A DNA stretch of 50,293 nt from Cupriavidus basilensis (lineage in GTDB: Bacteria; Pseudomonadota; Gammaproteobacteria; Burkholderiales; Burkholderiaceae). The first letter of the stretch is position 1. Each line of letters begins with the position of its first letter. The stretch spans positions 1 through 50,293 of the forward strand of contig NZ_JARJLM010000006.1 of the NCBI RefSeq assembly GCF_029335485.1, written 5' to 3'. A model generated the notes under the pieces. The model saw nothing but the letters and a program-made list of their open reading frames with translations, did no database searches and was not told the DNA's origin. A program made the translations under genes and the position numbers. This document shows positions 1 to 8,122 of the stretch, piece after piece.

Positions 1-1010
1 AACAACCGCAGCCGATGGCAGCACTGCTCGGTAACCTGAATTCGCTGGTTCTGGACTTTTGTGCGCGAGTCAAAGTGGGAGGTACCCACTTGACCTATTC
101 ATACTTGAAGCAACTCCCAATATTGCCTCCCAGCCGCTATACCGACTCCGACCTCAGTTCCATCATCCCGCGTGTGCTCGAACTGACCTACACCGCGATC
201 GACCTCGCGCCCTGGGCGCAAGATCTCGGCTACGACGGCCCGCCTTTCACCTTCGACCCTGAGCGTCGCGCTGTGCTGCGCGCCGAACTCGACGCATGCT
301 ACGCCAAGCTCTACAGCCTGACTCGTGACGAGTTGCGCTACATCCTCGACCCCGCCGACGTGATGGGCGCGGACTACCCCTCCGAGACCTTCCGTGTGCT
401 CAAGAACAAGGAGTTAAAGGAGTTCGGCGAGTACCGCACGGGGAACCTCGTGCTTCGCGAGTTTGATCGCATGACACTCGCCGACGCCCAGGGCGAGCCC
501 TATGTCAGCCTTCTGAACCCGCCACCGGGGCAACAGGCACAGCCCTCTTATTCCGCCCACGGCATCGTCAGAGACGAAGTCGATGCCCGGCTGCTAGGTC
601 TGCTGCTCACGCTGGTTCAGCAAAGGGGTCGTTTGCCGCGCCGCAATTTGACGGATGCGCTGGCGCTGGCCAGTCATCCCCCATTACTCGCCGCCTTCGC
701 GGATGCGCAGGGCGTCGACGTCGTCACTGGATTCCAGCAACGTCACCCTTCCATCTTTGACGACTCCCGACTCGCGGGCAACCGCATTCATGCTTGGCTT
801 CGCCACCTGGAATCCATGGGTGCGATCCGGTTGGAATCGCAGGCGGACCAGCTAGTCGCCGTACCCGGCGCGGTCATGCCCACACATGTGCTGGTGAACG
901 ATGAAACGGTCCGCGTCGCAGCGGTATTGACCCAGGCCGTAGAGCAGGCCTCGGTCAACGCCTCCGCCAGTGACGCGCCATCCACGGACGCATCGGTGAA
1001 ACGAGCCTGA
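1..1010 (+). CDS. DNA methyltransferase, C-terminal part (cut by window edge)
   Basis: The reading frame is open to the left edge, so the annotated ATG at 15 is internal and the catalytic domain lies outside the window. The first ~40 residues (LNSLVLDF, then KVGGTHLTYSYLKQLPILPP) match the end of the target-recognition region of large Eco57I/PglX-like adenine methyltransferases, where a segment of the type 'NSLVFDYxxRxKxGGxHLxxxxLxxLPVLPP' is common. The rest contains a helical region and a C-terminal segment of no known function. It ends 16 bp before the SMC-like ATPase and shares its strand, so the two are probably co-transcribed. Inference: specificity/modification subunit of a restriction or related defence module. 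The family call rests only on the C-terminal portion. Confidence 0.7.
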   Translation, partial: QPQPMAALLGNLNSLVLDFCARVKVGGTHLTYSYLKQLPILPPSRYTDSDLSSIIPRVLELTYTAIDLAPWAQDLGYDGPPFTFDPERRAVLRAELDACYAKLYSLTRDELRYILDPADVMGADYPSETFRVLKNKELKEFGEYRTGNLVLREFDRMTLADAQGEPYVSLLNPPPGQQAQPSYSAHGIVRDEVDARLLGLLLTLVQQRGRLPRRNLTDALALASHPPLLAAFADAQGVDVVTGFQQRHPSIFDDSRLAGNRIHAWLRHLESMGAIRLESQADQLVAVPGAVMPTHVLVNDETVRVAAVLTQAVEQASVNASASDAPSTDASVKRA

Positions 1011-1026
1011 CGACAGGAGCAGCACG

Positions 1027-3021
1027 ATGGAAGAACTGACCCAGCACTTGCCCACCGACAGACGCCATCCGCGCCTGTGGTTCGAACGCTTGGTAATCTT
1101 CAGCGAGCCTGACGAAGCGCACGTCGTTCGCACCGTCCCTTTCCATCGCGGGCTGAATCTGGTGTGGGCCAAGGAACCTGCGGTTGGCCGCGCACATGGC
1201 ACACGCGCTGCCGGTCACGGCGTCGGCAAGACTTCTCTGTGTCTGCTACTGCGCTTCTGCCTGGGCGAACCCTCCAAAGCGGTGACAGAACTGCGCGATG
1301 AACTTTTTGGCGAGTTTGCCCAGGGCGGTGTGATCGCCGTCTTGCATGTGGACGGCCAGCCCTTCACGCTGTGCCGCTATTTCAATGCACACAAGGAAGG
1401 CGTGGCGTGTGCTGGCGATGACACCGCGGATATTTGGACCCGTATCACGGAAAGCAGCGACCGAGCCTTCTTGAAGAAGCTCGCGAGCGACATGATGAGC
1501 CCCGTCTCGCCGCCCAACATCCCGGAAACGGGACAGGCTATTGAATGGAAGCATGTGCTGGCCTGGATCAGCCGGGATCAGGGGTCGCGCTTCAAGTCAT
1601 TCTTCTCCTGGCGTGAGGGCGAAGGCACCGGCCTGCAGCGCGGCCGGCAAGATCCACCCATCGTCATGCGGTCGGTGCTCGGACTGCTAGACCATGCGGA
1701 ATCTCAGCTCATGGGCCGGATCGCCACCCTGGAACAGGATCTGGAACAGGCGAAACAGAAGACGGCAGAACTTCTTCAAGAACCCGTTCTCATCAAGCGT
1801 CGCATTGAATCGAGCCTGCGAGCACCTGGAAATTTGCCGAGCGACCTGCCCATCCGTGCGAATGACCTCTTTGGTGACTCGGTAGAGCAACGCATCAAGT
1901 CAGCCACCGAGAAATCAGCAGCAGTTCTGGAACAGTGGGAATCTCGACACGACGAAGCTGTGCAGGCAGTGGCCGACCTGCGTGCCACCTTGAAGCTGGT
2001 CAAGGAAGAACGCGCCAGAGCGCAGGGCCAATACGACCTTGCCGATGCGGGCAGGCGAAAAGACGAGGCGGCCTTTCGATCCATCGGCAGCCAGCTCGCG
2101 AAACTCACGCAATTGGCGGGGCATTGCGAAGAAGGGAATCTCCCCTTTTCACAGTGCCGACACATCCAGGAGGAAATGAACAGGCTGCAGTTCTCCAATC
2201 TACGGGATGCGCGTGACAGAAAGAGCCTCGAACAGGCTATGGCGGAGTCCGCGGGACGAGCCAGCGCAGCGCTTGCACGTGTCAACGACTTGGACAAGAA
2301 GATCGCGGCGTTGGCGGAGAACGAGAAGTCGTTGGACGCTACGCGAAAGAGGATCGGGTTTGCCAAGCGGACAGCGGAGACGGAAGCGAACAAATGGCCA
2401 GGACTGCTGGAAGAGCTTGAACGCTGGGAGCGGTCTGCCGGCTCCACCGAGGCGCAGATCGCAATCGATGCATCGCTGGAGAGAAGCGCTCAAATCGAAC
2501 AGGAGTTGAACAGTGCGCGCACCCGGTTGGCCGTGCTGCAACAAGACCGATCCGAACGGGAAAAGGCACTGGCCCATATTACGGACGGTCTGACACGCCA
2601 GTTGCTCCCCGACGGGGCGTTTGGCTCCTTCGACCCTCGCGACGAGAACCGGCCTTTTCGCTTGTCCCTGCGCGGCGGCGAAGCCTATCGCGTGCTGGAA
2701 GTACTGCTTGGCGATGTCGCTTGCATGTTGGACAGCCCTAGATCGGAAAGCGCACTGCCCGGCCTTGTTATCCACGACTGCCCCAGGGAGGCCGACATGA
2801 GCACGGGGTTGTACGAGAACTTCCTATTGCTGATTGACGCCCTGCAGAAGGGGCAATATGCGGACCATGAGAAGCCGTTTCAGTACATCGTCACCACGAC
2901 CACGCCACCGCCCCCCACGCTACAGGGAGATCTCGTGTGCTTGACGCTCGATCCCAGTTCCGACGACGGCTTGCTCTTCGGGCGCCGATTCGCTGGCGAG
3001 CGACAAGCGCAAATTGCCTGA
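1027..3021 (+). CDS. SMC/Rad50-like ATPase with coiled coil, restriction-module partner
   Basis: A 664-residue protein. A P-loop GHGVGKTSL lies near residues 63-71, preceded by a strand running from LWFERLVIF. Residues ~220-540 are rich in Glu, Lys, Arg and Ala and read as a long coiled coil. The coil is broken near residues 364-376 by a paired-cysteine segment (HCEEGNLPFSQCRH) that resembles a zinc hook at the coil tip. A Walker B-like strand with acidic residues (LVIHDCPREAD) follows near 577-588. This order (P-loop, coil, hook, coil, Walker B) is that of Rad50/RecN-type ATPases. The start is supported by AGGAG 7 nt before the ATG. It sits between a methyltransferase and an HNH nuclease, so it may be the motor or sensor of a defence complex. 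The exact family was not recognised. Confidence 0.75.
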   Translation: MEELTQHLPTDRRHPRLWFERLVIFSEPDEAHVVRTVPFHRGLNLVWAKEPAVGRAHGTRAAGHGVGKTSLCLLLRFCLGEPSKAVTELRDELFGEFAQGGVIAVLHVDGQPFTLCRYFNAHKEGVACAGDDTADIWTRITESSDRAFLKKLASDMMSPVSPPNIPETGQAIEWKHVLAWISRDQGSRFKSFFSWREGEGTGLQRGRQDPPIVMRSVLGLLDHAESQLMGRIATLEQDLEQAKQKTAELLQEPVLIKRRIESSLRAPGNLPSDLPIRANDLFGDSVEQRIKSATEKSAAVLEQWESRHDEAVQAVADLRATLKLVKEERARAQGQYDLADAGRRKDEAAFRSIGSQLAKLTQLAGHCEEGNLPFSQCRHIQEEMNRLQFSNLRDARDRKSLEQAMAESAGRASAALARVNDLDKKIAALAENEKSLDATRKRIGFAKRTAETEANKWPGLLEELERWERSAGSTEAQIAIDASLERSAQIEQELNSARTRLAVLQQDRSEREKALAHITDGLTRQLLPDGAFGSFDPRDENRPFRLSLRGGEAYRVLEVLLGDVACMLDSPRSESALPGLVIHDCPREADMSTGLYENFLLLIDALQKGQYADHEKPFQYIVTTTTPPPPTLQGDLVCLTLDPSSDDGLLFGRRFAGERQAQIA

Positions 3022-3035
3022 TAAGCGGCTGAGCC

Positions 3036-3827
3036 ATGAACACCTTGCAGCAAGCCCTGATTGAGAAAATCGGCCACGATCATGGCTTCGAGAATGTACT
3101 GTCTGCTGACGTTGGTGCCGTCATCCTGGCCTCGGCCCGCCATACGGCGCGCGTGCGCGTCCTAAGCCCACTGAGTGACGAGTATCAGGTGGAATTGTTC
3201 GACGTGCCGCCCACCTTGCCGGTTGAGCTGTCCCGCGCTTTCCCCGACGCTCGTATCAGTGACCCAATATTCTGGGCTCATGGTGAATCCGAGTTGGCCC
3301 AAATGCTGCGCCGCGCGGCAGCGTTGGCCCGTGCATTGCCGAATCAACCTGCTCACGACTTTGAGGCTCAGGTCCGTGCTGCTCTAGAAGAATTGCCCAC
3401 CAATGGCATTCGAAACACCGAGATCGAACGCCTGATTCGACAACGTGTCGGCCAGCAGGCCTATCGCCAAGCGATGCTGAACTACTGGGGCAATGCGTGC
3501 GCCGTCACGGGAATTTCGGTCACGGAAATCTTGCGGGCAAGCCACGCCAAAGCATGGACCGACTGCGCAAACGACGAAGAACGGCTTGACGTATTCAATG
3601 GCTTCCTGCTCTGCGCCCACCTGGACGCTTTGTTCGACCGTTTTCTGATCAGCTTTGACGACACCGGCCAACTGCTCATTGCACCCACGATCTCAGCGAG
3701 GGATCTGACGATGCTTGGACTTAGTCAACCATCGCGACTGCGATGGATCACACATAGCCATCTCATCTACCTACGGCTTCATCGTGAGCAATTTACTGCA
3801 GCACTGGAAGCAGCCACTAAGGCATAA
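3036..3827 (+). CDS. HNH endonuclease (HNH_2 type)
   Basis: A 263-residue protein. The C-terminal half carries the HNH_2 pattern: a Cys-x-Val-Thr-Gly step (NACAVTGI, ~residues 152-159), ASHAKAW (~167-173) with the conserved histidine, and NGFLLCAHLDALFD (~188-201), which supplies the Asn and the second His/Asp set. The N-terminal ~130 residues have no recognised domain and may bind a partner or DNA. It starts 14 bp after the ATPase gene ends and is last in the three-gene operon. Known for the family: metal-dependent DNA cleavage, common in restriction systems. Inference: effector nuclease of the methylase-ATPase-HNH module. The next gene (3981-4556) is on the opposite strand, so the two operons converge here. 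Confidence 0.8.
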   Translation: MNTLQQALIEKIGHDHGFENVLSADVGAVILASARHTARVRVLSPLSDEYQVELFDVPPTLPVELSRAFPDARISDPIFWAHGESELAQMLRRAAALARALPNQPAHDFEAQVRAALEELPTNGIRNTEIERLIRQRVGQQAYRQAMLNYWGNACAVTGISVTEILRASHAKAWTDCANDEERLDVFNGFLLCAHLDALFDRFLISFDDTGQLLIAPTISARDLTMLGLSQPSRLRWITHSHLIYLRLHREQFTAALEAATKA

Positions 3828-3980
3828 CAGCATGTTTTCGGGGCATTCTGCCGATACCGTCAGTGATACCGTCCCCCCCCTGGCTTGACTGGACATAGAG
3901 GCTTGGCTGGCCTGCGAGACGGGCGTCAAGTGGACCGTTGTCCCATTCAGACGGGTGGCATGATCGAAAGGGCAAGCCCC

Positions 3981-4556
3981 TCATGAGCGAGCCCCAACTC
4001 TGGGCCCGCGCCTCGGATACCAACCTGATTGGGGCCTCCCACCACATTGGTCAAAATATGCGCACGTCTGACATAGACGAATGGAGCACGCGTACTGGGC
4101 GCGCGCCTCTCCAGCGAGCAGGGCCTTTCGCCGAAGGATCAGCGCCTCCACTTCATCGATAGACAACAACTCGACCCGATGGAAGGTCGTCCGGCCGTCT
4201 AGGCCCTGGACTTCAACGAACGCGTTGCGGTTGACCCTCTCACCTGTCTCTACAGCAATAGCGTAAGCCTGCGCCGACAGTTCTATCACGTCCGACGGGT
4301 ACCAGCGGTGGACGGCTCTGGTCTTGAGTTCCAGAAGCGTTATCGAACCGTCCTGGAGCCGGTAGGCGCGATCAAGTCTGGCCGTCAGCGTGACCTGCCC
4401 CACCGCTCTGAAAAGCCTCTCCGCATAGACCAGTTGAGCGTTGCGCAACTCCCTCGGCAAATTGCGCCTCCAGCGTTGCCGAATCAACCAACGAAGGAAG
4501 CACCAGGCGCAAACGACCAGGACAGACACAACGGTCACGGCCGTCACTATGCTCAT
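3981..4556 (-). CDS. Cas4/RecB-like PD-(D/E)XK nuclease core with N-terminal membrane segment
   Basis: The ATG at 4556 is chosen because AAGGAGGT lies 5 nt upstream; a longer reading frame exists but has no such site. The protein has 191 residues. Residues ~3-25 form one hydrophobic helix (VTAVTVVSVLVVCAWCFL), then a basic stretch. The nuclease core follows: LDRAYRL supplies the Asp, ITLLELKTR the E-x-K, and ELSAQAYAIAVE the following helix with Gln and Tyr. The C-terminus has clustered cysteines (CSIRLCQTCAYFDQC) like the iron-sulfur cluster of Cas4/AddB-type nucleases. The N-terminal module of a Cas4 protein (first Cys and the G-x-x-x-H helix) is absent here but appears in the upstream gene, whose stop overlaps this ATG. 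Likely a membrane-anchored DNA nuclease subunit. Confidence 0.65.
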   Translation of the reverse strand: MSIVTAVTVVSVLVVCAWCFLRWLIRQRWRRNLPRELRNAQLVYAERLFRAVGQVTLTARLDRAYRLQDGSITLLELKTRAVHRWYPSDVIELSAQAYAIAVETGERVNRNAFVEVQGLDGRTTFHRVELLSIDEVEALILRRKALLAGEARAQYACSIRLCQTCAYFDQCGGRPQSGWYPRRGPRVGARS

Positions 4557-5008
4557 TGCGACCTCCTTGTTCGCTGATAGAGGCAGTGCGCAGCCCACGC
4601 GGCTGGGTAGAGCAGCCACCTCGCCCCAATCAACCACCACGGATGACGCTCCAAAACCCGACAAATACCGGGACTGCTGCGGTAGTAGGCGGCAATCATC
4701 CAGCGTCCCGCAGAATGCGGTCTCAAGTAACAGTCACGGACAAAGCGCAGGGCCGTGGTTTGCCAGCCCTCCCCATAGACGGCTGTGGCGATGTAGCAGC
4801 GTCCCTTGCGGGCTGCGTCTGCAAGCCCTTCCTGGTAAAACTGAGCGTGAGCGGCGATTCCCCGTTCACTTGCAGACTGCTGTTCCACCGTCTTGCGCTT
4901 TCCCAAGCGATGTTCGAACACCACCAGCCGCTCGCACACCCCCATCTGCGCCAACTCCGAGGCACTGACGGTCGGCGCCCGCCGTACGCTAGTCCGCCGC
5001 GGTTTCAT
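4553..5008 (-). CDS. CFI-box protein with Cas4-like N-terminal module
   Basis: The ATG at 5008 has GGGAGGT just upstream, giving 151 residues. Residues ~12-65 (SASELAQMGVCERLVVFEHR, later ERGIAAHAQFYQEG) resemble the N-terminal module of Cas4/RecB-type nucleases: 'SAS' start, one Cys, then a helix with G-x-x-x-H. The second half carries the CFI-box pattern, CYIATAVYG followed by an aromatic helix (LRFVRDCYL, then RWMIAAYYR), a membrane-proximal module of unknown role. The last ~30 residues (WWLIGARWLLYPAAWAAHCLY) are hydrophobic. The stop overlaps the next gene's ATG as ATGA, so translational coupling is expected. Inference: with the next gene it rebuilds one split nuclease. The CFI-box call is firmer than the nuclease call. 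Confidence 0.55.
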   Translation of the reverse strand: MKPRRTSVRRAPTVSASELAQMGVCERLVVFEHRLGKRKTVEQQSASERGIAAHAQFYQEGLADAARKGRCYIATAVYGEGWQTTALRFVRDCYLRPHSAGRWMIAAYYRSSPGICRVLERHPWWLIGARWLLYPAAWAAHCLYQRTRRSQ

Positions 5009-5541
5009 GGCTGACCTCCCTTGCGCTCTCCTGGCGCGCCTGCTGTTTGCCGAACGTGCGGGTGCCGCATATACGACTGATTGATCAGAAAGGCGATGCG
5101 CCCGCTCAGCCGCGATCGGATGGCCGTCGGGAGTCCATAAGTGAGCAGCCAATAGGCACAGCCCAGAGGCACCAGGAGCAAGAGTCCATGCCATCCCAAA
5201 GCCCCACCAGCGCCGGCTACGCAGGCGGAGGCGATCAATGCATCCCAGCCATCCGGCCGCAACCGTCGGCTGCGGCCAACCAAATCGACGCCCTCTTGGG
5301 TCGTGTGATTGTGGAAAGCCAGCACCCTTGAGAGACGACTGGCTCGTAGCAGTGCGGCGCTGACGACGTCGCCCACAGCCACGGCGACCGATGGCGCCGA
5401 GAACTTCAGCGCACGAGGCTTGCCCTCCCCTTGCACGATCAGCTCGAAGCGCGCCCAGCGATCGGCGCCACCGCGAACCGGCTCCAGCGCGACAGCGACC
5501 ACGCAGCCGTGGACGACCTGTACTCTGTTGTCAATAAGCAT
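5005..5541 (-). CDS. Hypothetical membrane protein of the ParM-like operon
   Basis: A 178-residue protein starting at an ATG with GGAGAG 3 nt upstream. The first ~85 residues are beta-rich and soluble-looking (VQVVHGCVVAVALEPV, RFELIVQGEG, SVAVAVGDVV) and could be an OB-like barrel. The second half has two hydrophobic stretches (ALIASACVAGAGGALGWHG and LLLLVPLGCAYWLLTYG), so the protein probably spans the inner membrane. Its stop codon overlaps the start of the CFI-box gene (ATGA). I do not recognise a family. Its position between the actin-like gene and the split nuclease suggests it belongs to the same membrane-associated assembly. Confidence 0.6.
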   Translation of the reverse strand: MLIDNRVQVVHGCVVAVALEPVRGGADRWARFELIVQGEGKPRALKFSAPSVAVAVGDVVSAALLRASRLSRVLAFHNHTTQEGVDLVGRSRRLRPDGWDALIASACVAGAGGALGWHGLLLLVPLGCAYWLLTYGLPTAIRSRLSGRIAFLINQSYMRHPHVRQTAGAPGERKGGQP

Positions 5542-5623
5542 ATTCTCTCCAACGATTCAAAACGGCATACCGCACGAACTTTCGCCGTCAAGGGCACGCA
5601 GTGCGACAGCCGCCGCATGGGGG

Positions 5624-5914
5624 CTACCTGTCGGTCACCGGCACACCAAAGATGTCCCCTGCCACCGGTACGGCGGCCACGTCCTCGCCATTTGGTAGTG
5701 CGACAGGTCCTGTCGGCAGCATTGCTGGCCCTGCGGGCGAAACCACCCGCAGGTGGGCCATCAGCCCCTCGTGGGCCAGGAAGCGGAGGCGGTTGATCCG
5801 CTTCGTACCCTTCCGGAACCGGACCAGATCGTCGTATAGCTGGGGGTTGTCGTCCCGGTCCAGCTCGAACAGCAGCCGGATGGTCTCCAGCGGAGTTTGA
5901 CGGACGACGCTCAT
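5624..5914 (-). CDS. Small protein coupled to PRTRC protein D
   Basis: A 96-residue protein whose ATG overlaps the stop of the ParM-like gene (ATGA), so the two are probably made together. The N-terminal half is helical and charged (LFELDRDDNPQLYDDLVRFRKG, then KRINRLRFLAHEGL). The C-terminal third is Pro/Gly/Val-rich and likely disordered. In plasmid ParM systems the gene after the actin often encodes a small DNA-binding adaptor (ParR/StbB). The size, position and the Arg/Lys-rich helix would fit such a role, but no ribbon-helix-helix signature is clear. Function unproven. Confidence 0.6.
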   Translation of the reverse strand: MSVVRQTPLETIRLLFELDRDDNPQLYDDLVRFRKGTKRINRLRFLAHEGLMAHLRVVSPAGPAMLPTGPVALPNGEDVAAVPVAGDIFGVPVTDR

Positions 5915-6930
5915 GATTGCGCTCCCAGGCCCGTGCCGAAGAGCTTCTGCACGTGGTTCATGCCGGCGATCTGGAAGCCCCGGACATTGGCGTGCAGCGG
6001 ATCCTTGACCTCCAGGATCCGGTGCTTTGGAAATGCCTCCTTCACGGCCCTCTTGAACAGGTAGGCGCCGCCGCCCACAAGGATGATGTTCTGGAAGCTG
6101 TAGGACGCCTCGATCCAGCGCATCATCGAGGCGACCGCCTGCTGGGCGATCGAATGCGCCATCGGCATCGCCCGCGAGATGTCGTAGGGCTTCTGGTAGA
6201 TGACCGGGTTCTTGCCGGTTCGCAGCGCCCAGTCGATGGCGTCGATGTCGGTGTAGGGCGTACCGATGTCGGCACTGATCTCTGCCGCCATGGCCTGCAG
6301 CATGTCCGACACGCCACGGTTGACCGAATGGCTCTTGTTTTGCACCAGGCGCATGCCGCGCGCCACCAGCCAGTCGAAGGTGCGCGAACCCGGGTCGATG
6401 ATCAGGCTCTGCTCGCGCTCGATGGTGGTGGTCTTGTTGTGCTGAACCGCGAAATCGACCAGCGCGCCCTGCGGTTGGGCCACGGCCAGGGCCTTGCGGA
6501 CCGTGACGCTCTTCCCGCCGCCGACGTCGTGCGCTCCGGTCATCGCCTTCTCGAGCGAGGCCTTCTTGCTCGACAGCATCGCCACGGGAAGGCCCACGAC
6601 CAGCAAGTCGATCGCGCTCACCTTCATCATGGCCAGTGCGCCGCGCAGCAGCGCCATGTACTCCGGCGTCTCGATGTAGCGGTCGTGCATCTGCGTCGCG
6701 CGGAAGGTGTCGGCCGCGAGCTCGACCTCGGGGCCAACCTCGTAGAACAAGCCGTTGAGCGGAATCACGACCGTCTTGCGGCGCTCATAGCCCGGATGGA
6801 CCGATGGATCGCGCATGCTGGGGTACGCGAGGGACGGGAAGCTCGCGCAGCGGATTTCGCCGCCAACGACGCTGCTGATGTACTTGGTGTTGCCGAAGCC
6901 GACATCCACCGCTCTGACCGTCAGGTCCAT
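5911..6930 (-). CDS. PRTRC system protein D, ParM/StbA-like actin ATPase
   Basis: The ATG at 6930 (MDLTVRAVDVGFGNTKY) is chosen because the phosphate-1 motif of actin folds, DVGFGNTK, belongs at the N-terminus; GGAGAA lies 6 nt upstream. The protein has 339 residues. A phosphate-2-like segment (LIIDPGSRTFDWLV, ~residues 173-186) and an adenosine motif (NIILVGGGAYLFKRAV, ~290-305) are in the order expected of ParM/StbA proteins. Known for the family: ATP-driven filaments that move or anchor plasmid DNA. It is the first gene of a minus-strand operon that continues to 3981, and is separated from the main PRTRC operon by the integrase and the thioesterase/PLD pair. Inference: segregation or stability function for this element. 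Confidence 0.85.
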   Translation of the reverse strand: MDLTVRAVDVGFGNTKYISSVVGGEIRCASFPSLAYPSMRDPSVHPGYERRKTVVIPLNGLFYEVGPEVELAADTFRATQMHDRYIETPEYMALLRGALAMMKVSAIDLLVVGLPVAMLSSKKASLEKAMTGAHDVGGGKSVTVRKALAVAQPQGALVDFAVQHNKTTTIEREQSLIIDPGSRTFDWLVARGMRLVQNKSHSVNRGVSDMLQAMAAEISADIGTPYTDIDAIDWALRTGKNPVIYQKPYDISRAMPMAHSIAQQAVASMMRWIEASYSFQNIILVGGGAYLFKRAVKEAFPKHRILEVKDPLHANVRGFQIAGMNHVQKLFGTGLGAQS

Positions 6931-7425
6931 AAGGGTTCTCCAATTCGTCGTTGAAAGCCCCAGCTTCGATGTGTCGAGGCCGGACATCCACACGGAATCC
7001 CAACTTTCTGGCCAGCCTTTCGACCTCAGTTCGACCCGATCTGCCAATGCAGTGCGATGCAGTCCTGCTGTAGGTCGACAGGTTCCGGCAGGTGCGCTGG
7101 AGCGGCTCCGTGTCGACTTACGGTCGCACCCGACCTCAGCCTGTCAAGGGCATATTTCGAGCGACACACCGCGCCGACCCGCGCTATCGCGTTCGAGACC
7201 TCGACGGTCGGAACCAGAGGCCAAAACGATGCGGGTCAACCCCTCGCGGCGCTTCGCTTTCACCATCGTTCGAAAAATAAGCGCCCCTCAAACCCCGATT
7301 TCAAGGGCCACCCGCAACGGCGGGAAACTGAGTGGAAAAGCGGTGGCGAGCATTGACGCCATCGGCGCAGAGGAGTTAACTGTGGACTCCCGTGGCCTCC
7401 TGGCCAGCTCCATGGCGGAGCAAAA

Positions 7426-7452
7426 GGCGTTGCGGACGTTACCCGCCCTTCA
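7426..7452 (+). repeat. 27-bp dispersed motif, copy 1
   Basis: Reads GGCGTTGCGGACGTTACC and continues for 9 more bases. It matches the copy at 35237 at 22 of 27 positions, in the same orientation, upstream of a plus-strand backbone gene (the integrase). It is the weakest of the three copies. Confidence 0.35.
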
Positions 7453-7973
7453 AGCCCCGACCTGTTGAGTCGGACTGAGCGCGGCCTTCAAGGCCCTGCC
7501 CCGAAGCGTTTCATCTCGTAGTGCCGACTTCCGGCTTGCCAGCGGTTATTCGCTGGGCGTTCCCCGAGGACGCGCCGGAGCTTCGAGCTACTGGTTGGCT
7601 TGGCACCCGATGCCGAACCACCGTCCCCGTCATCCTTCGAGCACGCGCACTTCGCGCCGCACACGGCTGTGCTTGCCCTCTCTGGGCTCCCCGTGTGTCC
7701 CCGCTCGTGAACCTGGCACCGCCCTGGACTTTCGGTCAGGGGCGGACCCATGCAGGTGGATGACGCTACGAACTCGCCGAACTGATCCATCGACTCCACG
7801 AGGCTTGACCTGCGTGCTGATGTCGAGCCATGCCCTTTGAGGCTGGCGGCATCCCCAACCCCGAGAGCGCAGAAATGCGTGATCGGATGGATCACCGTGT
7901 TCATTTTTAAGACGGACCGAGCCGGTGCCTGCGCCCAAGTGGGCGTCACCGGCAAACCCTTGGGTAGGTGTGG

Positions 7974-8063
7974 CGTGCTCGTGGTCGCGCGCCCTGCCGG
8001 AGCACGTCGACCACGGACGGGCGAGACGCCGGAATCCCTCTCGCCCTTCATTCCACGGATTCC
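7974..8063 (+). promoter_or_regulatory. Nested, mutually exclusive inverted repeats in the integrase leader
   Basis: Four perfect inverted repeats interlock. CGTGCTC (7974-7980) pairs with GAGCACG (8000-8006), while CGTGGTCG (7980-7987) pairs with CGACCACG (8008-8015); these cross, as in a pseudoknot. GGGCGAGA (8019-8026) pairs with TCTCGCCC (8039-8046), while GGAATCC (8031-8037) pairs with GGATTCC (8057-8063), also crossing. The region ends 60 nt before the integrase start. Such exclusive pairings are typical of attenuators or ligand-binding leaders; no known riboswitch was recognised. Confidence 0.45.
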
Positions 8064-8122
8064 ACCTGTTTGTGCTGTGCGCCGCCGGGACGGCTGTACG
8101 GCGTTCATTGAAAGGAATGGCC

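Larger units (their letters stand above)
6931..8122. other. 1.2-kb intergenic region between protein D and the integrase
   Basis: No convincing gene is visible on either strand. The open frames here have unnatural Arg/Ser/Pro-rich composition and no ribosome sites. The region separates divergent genes, so it should hold promoters for both. It carries one copy of a 27-bp motif seen twice more in the window (7426-7452) and a group of nested inverted repeats next to the integrase (7974-8063). Its length and position beside the ParM-like gene would also suit an origin or centromere-like site, but no iteron array was found by eye. Confidence 0.5.

Noticed and set aside
5917-6954. Long plus-strand open frame opposite PRTRC protein D
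   Set aside because: Its His/Arg/Asp/Leu-rich sequence is the mirror of the actin-like gene in GC-rich DNA; no ribosome site or domain.
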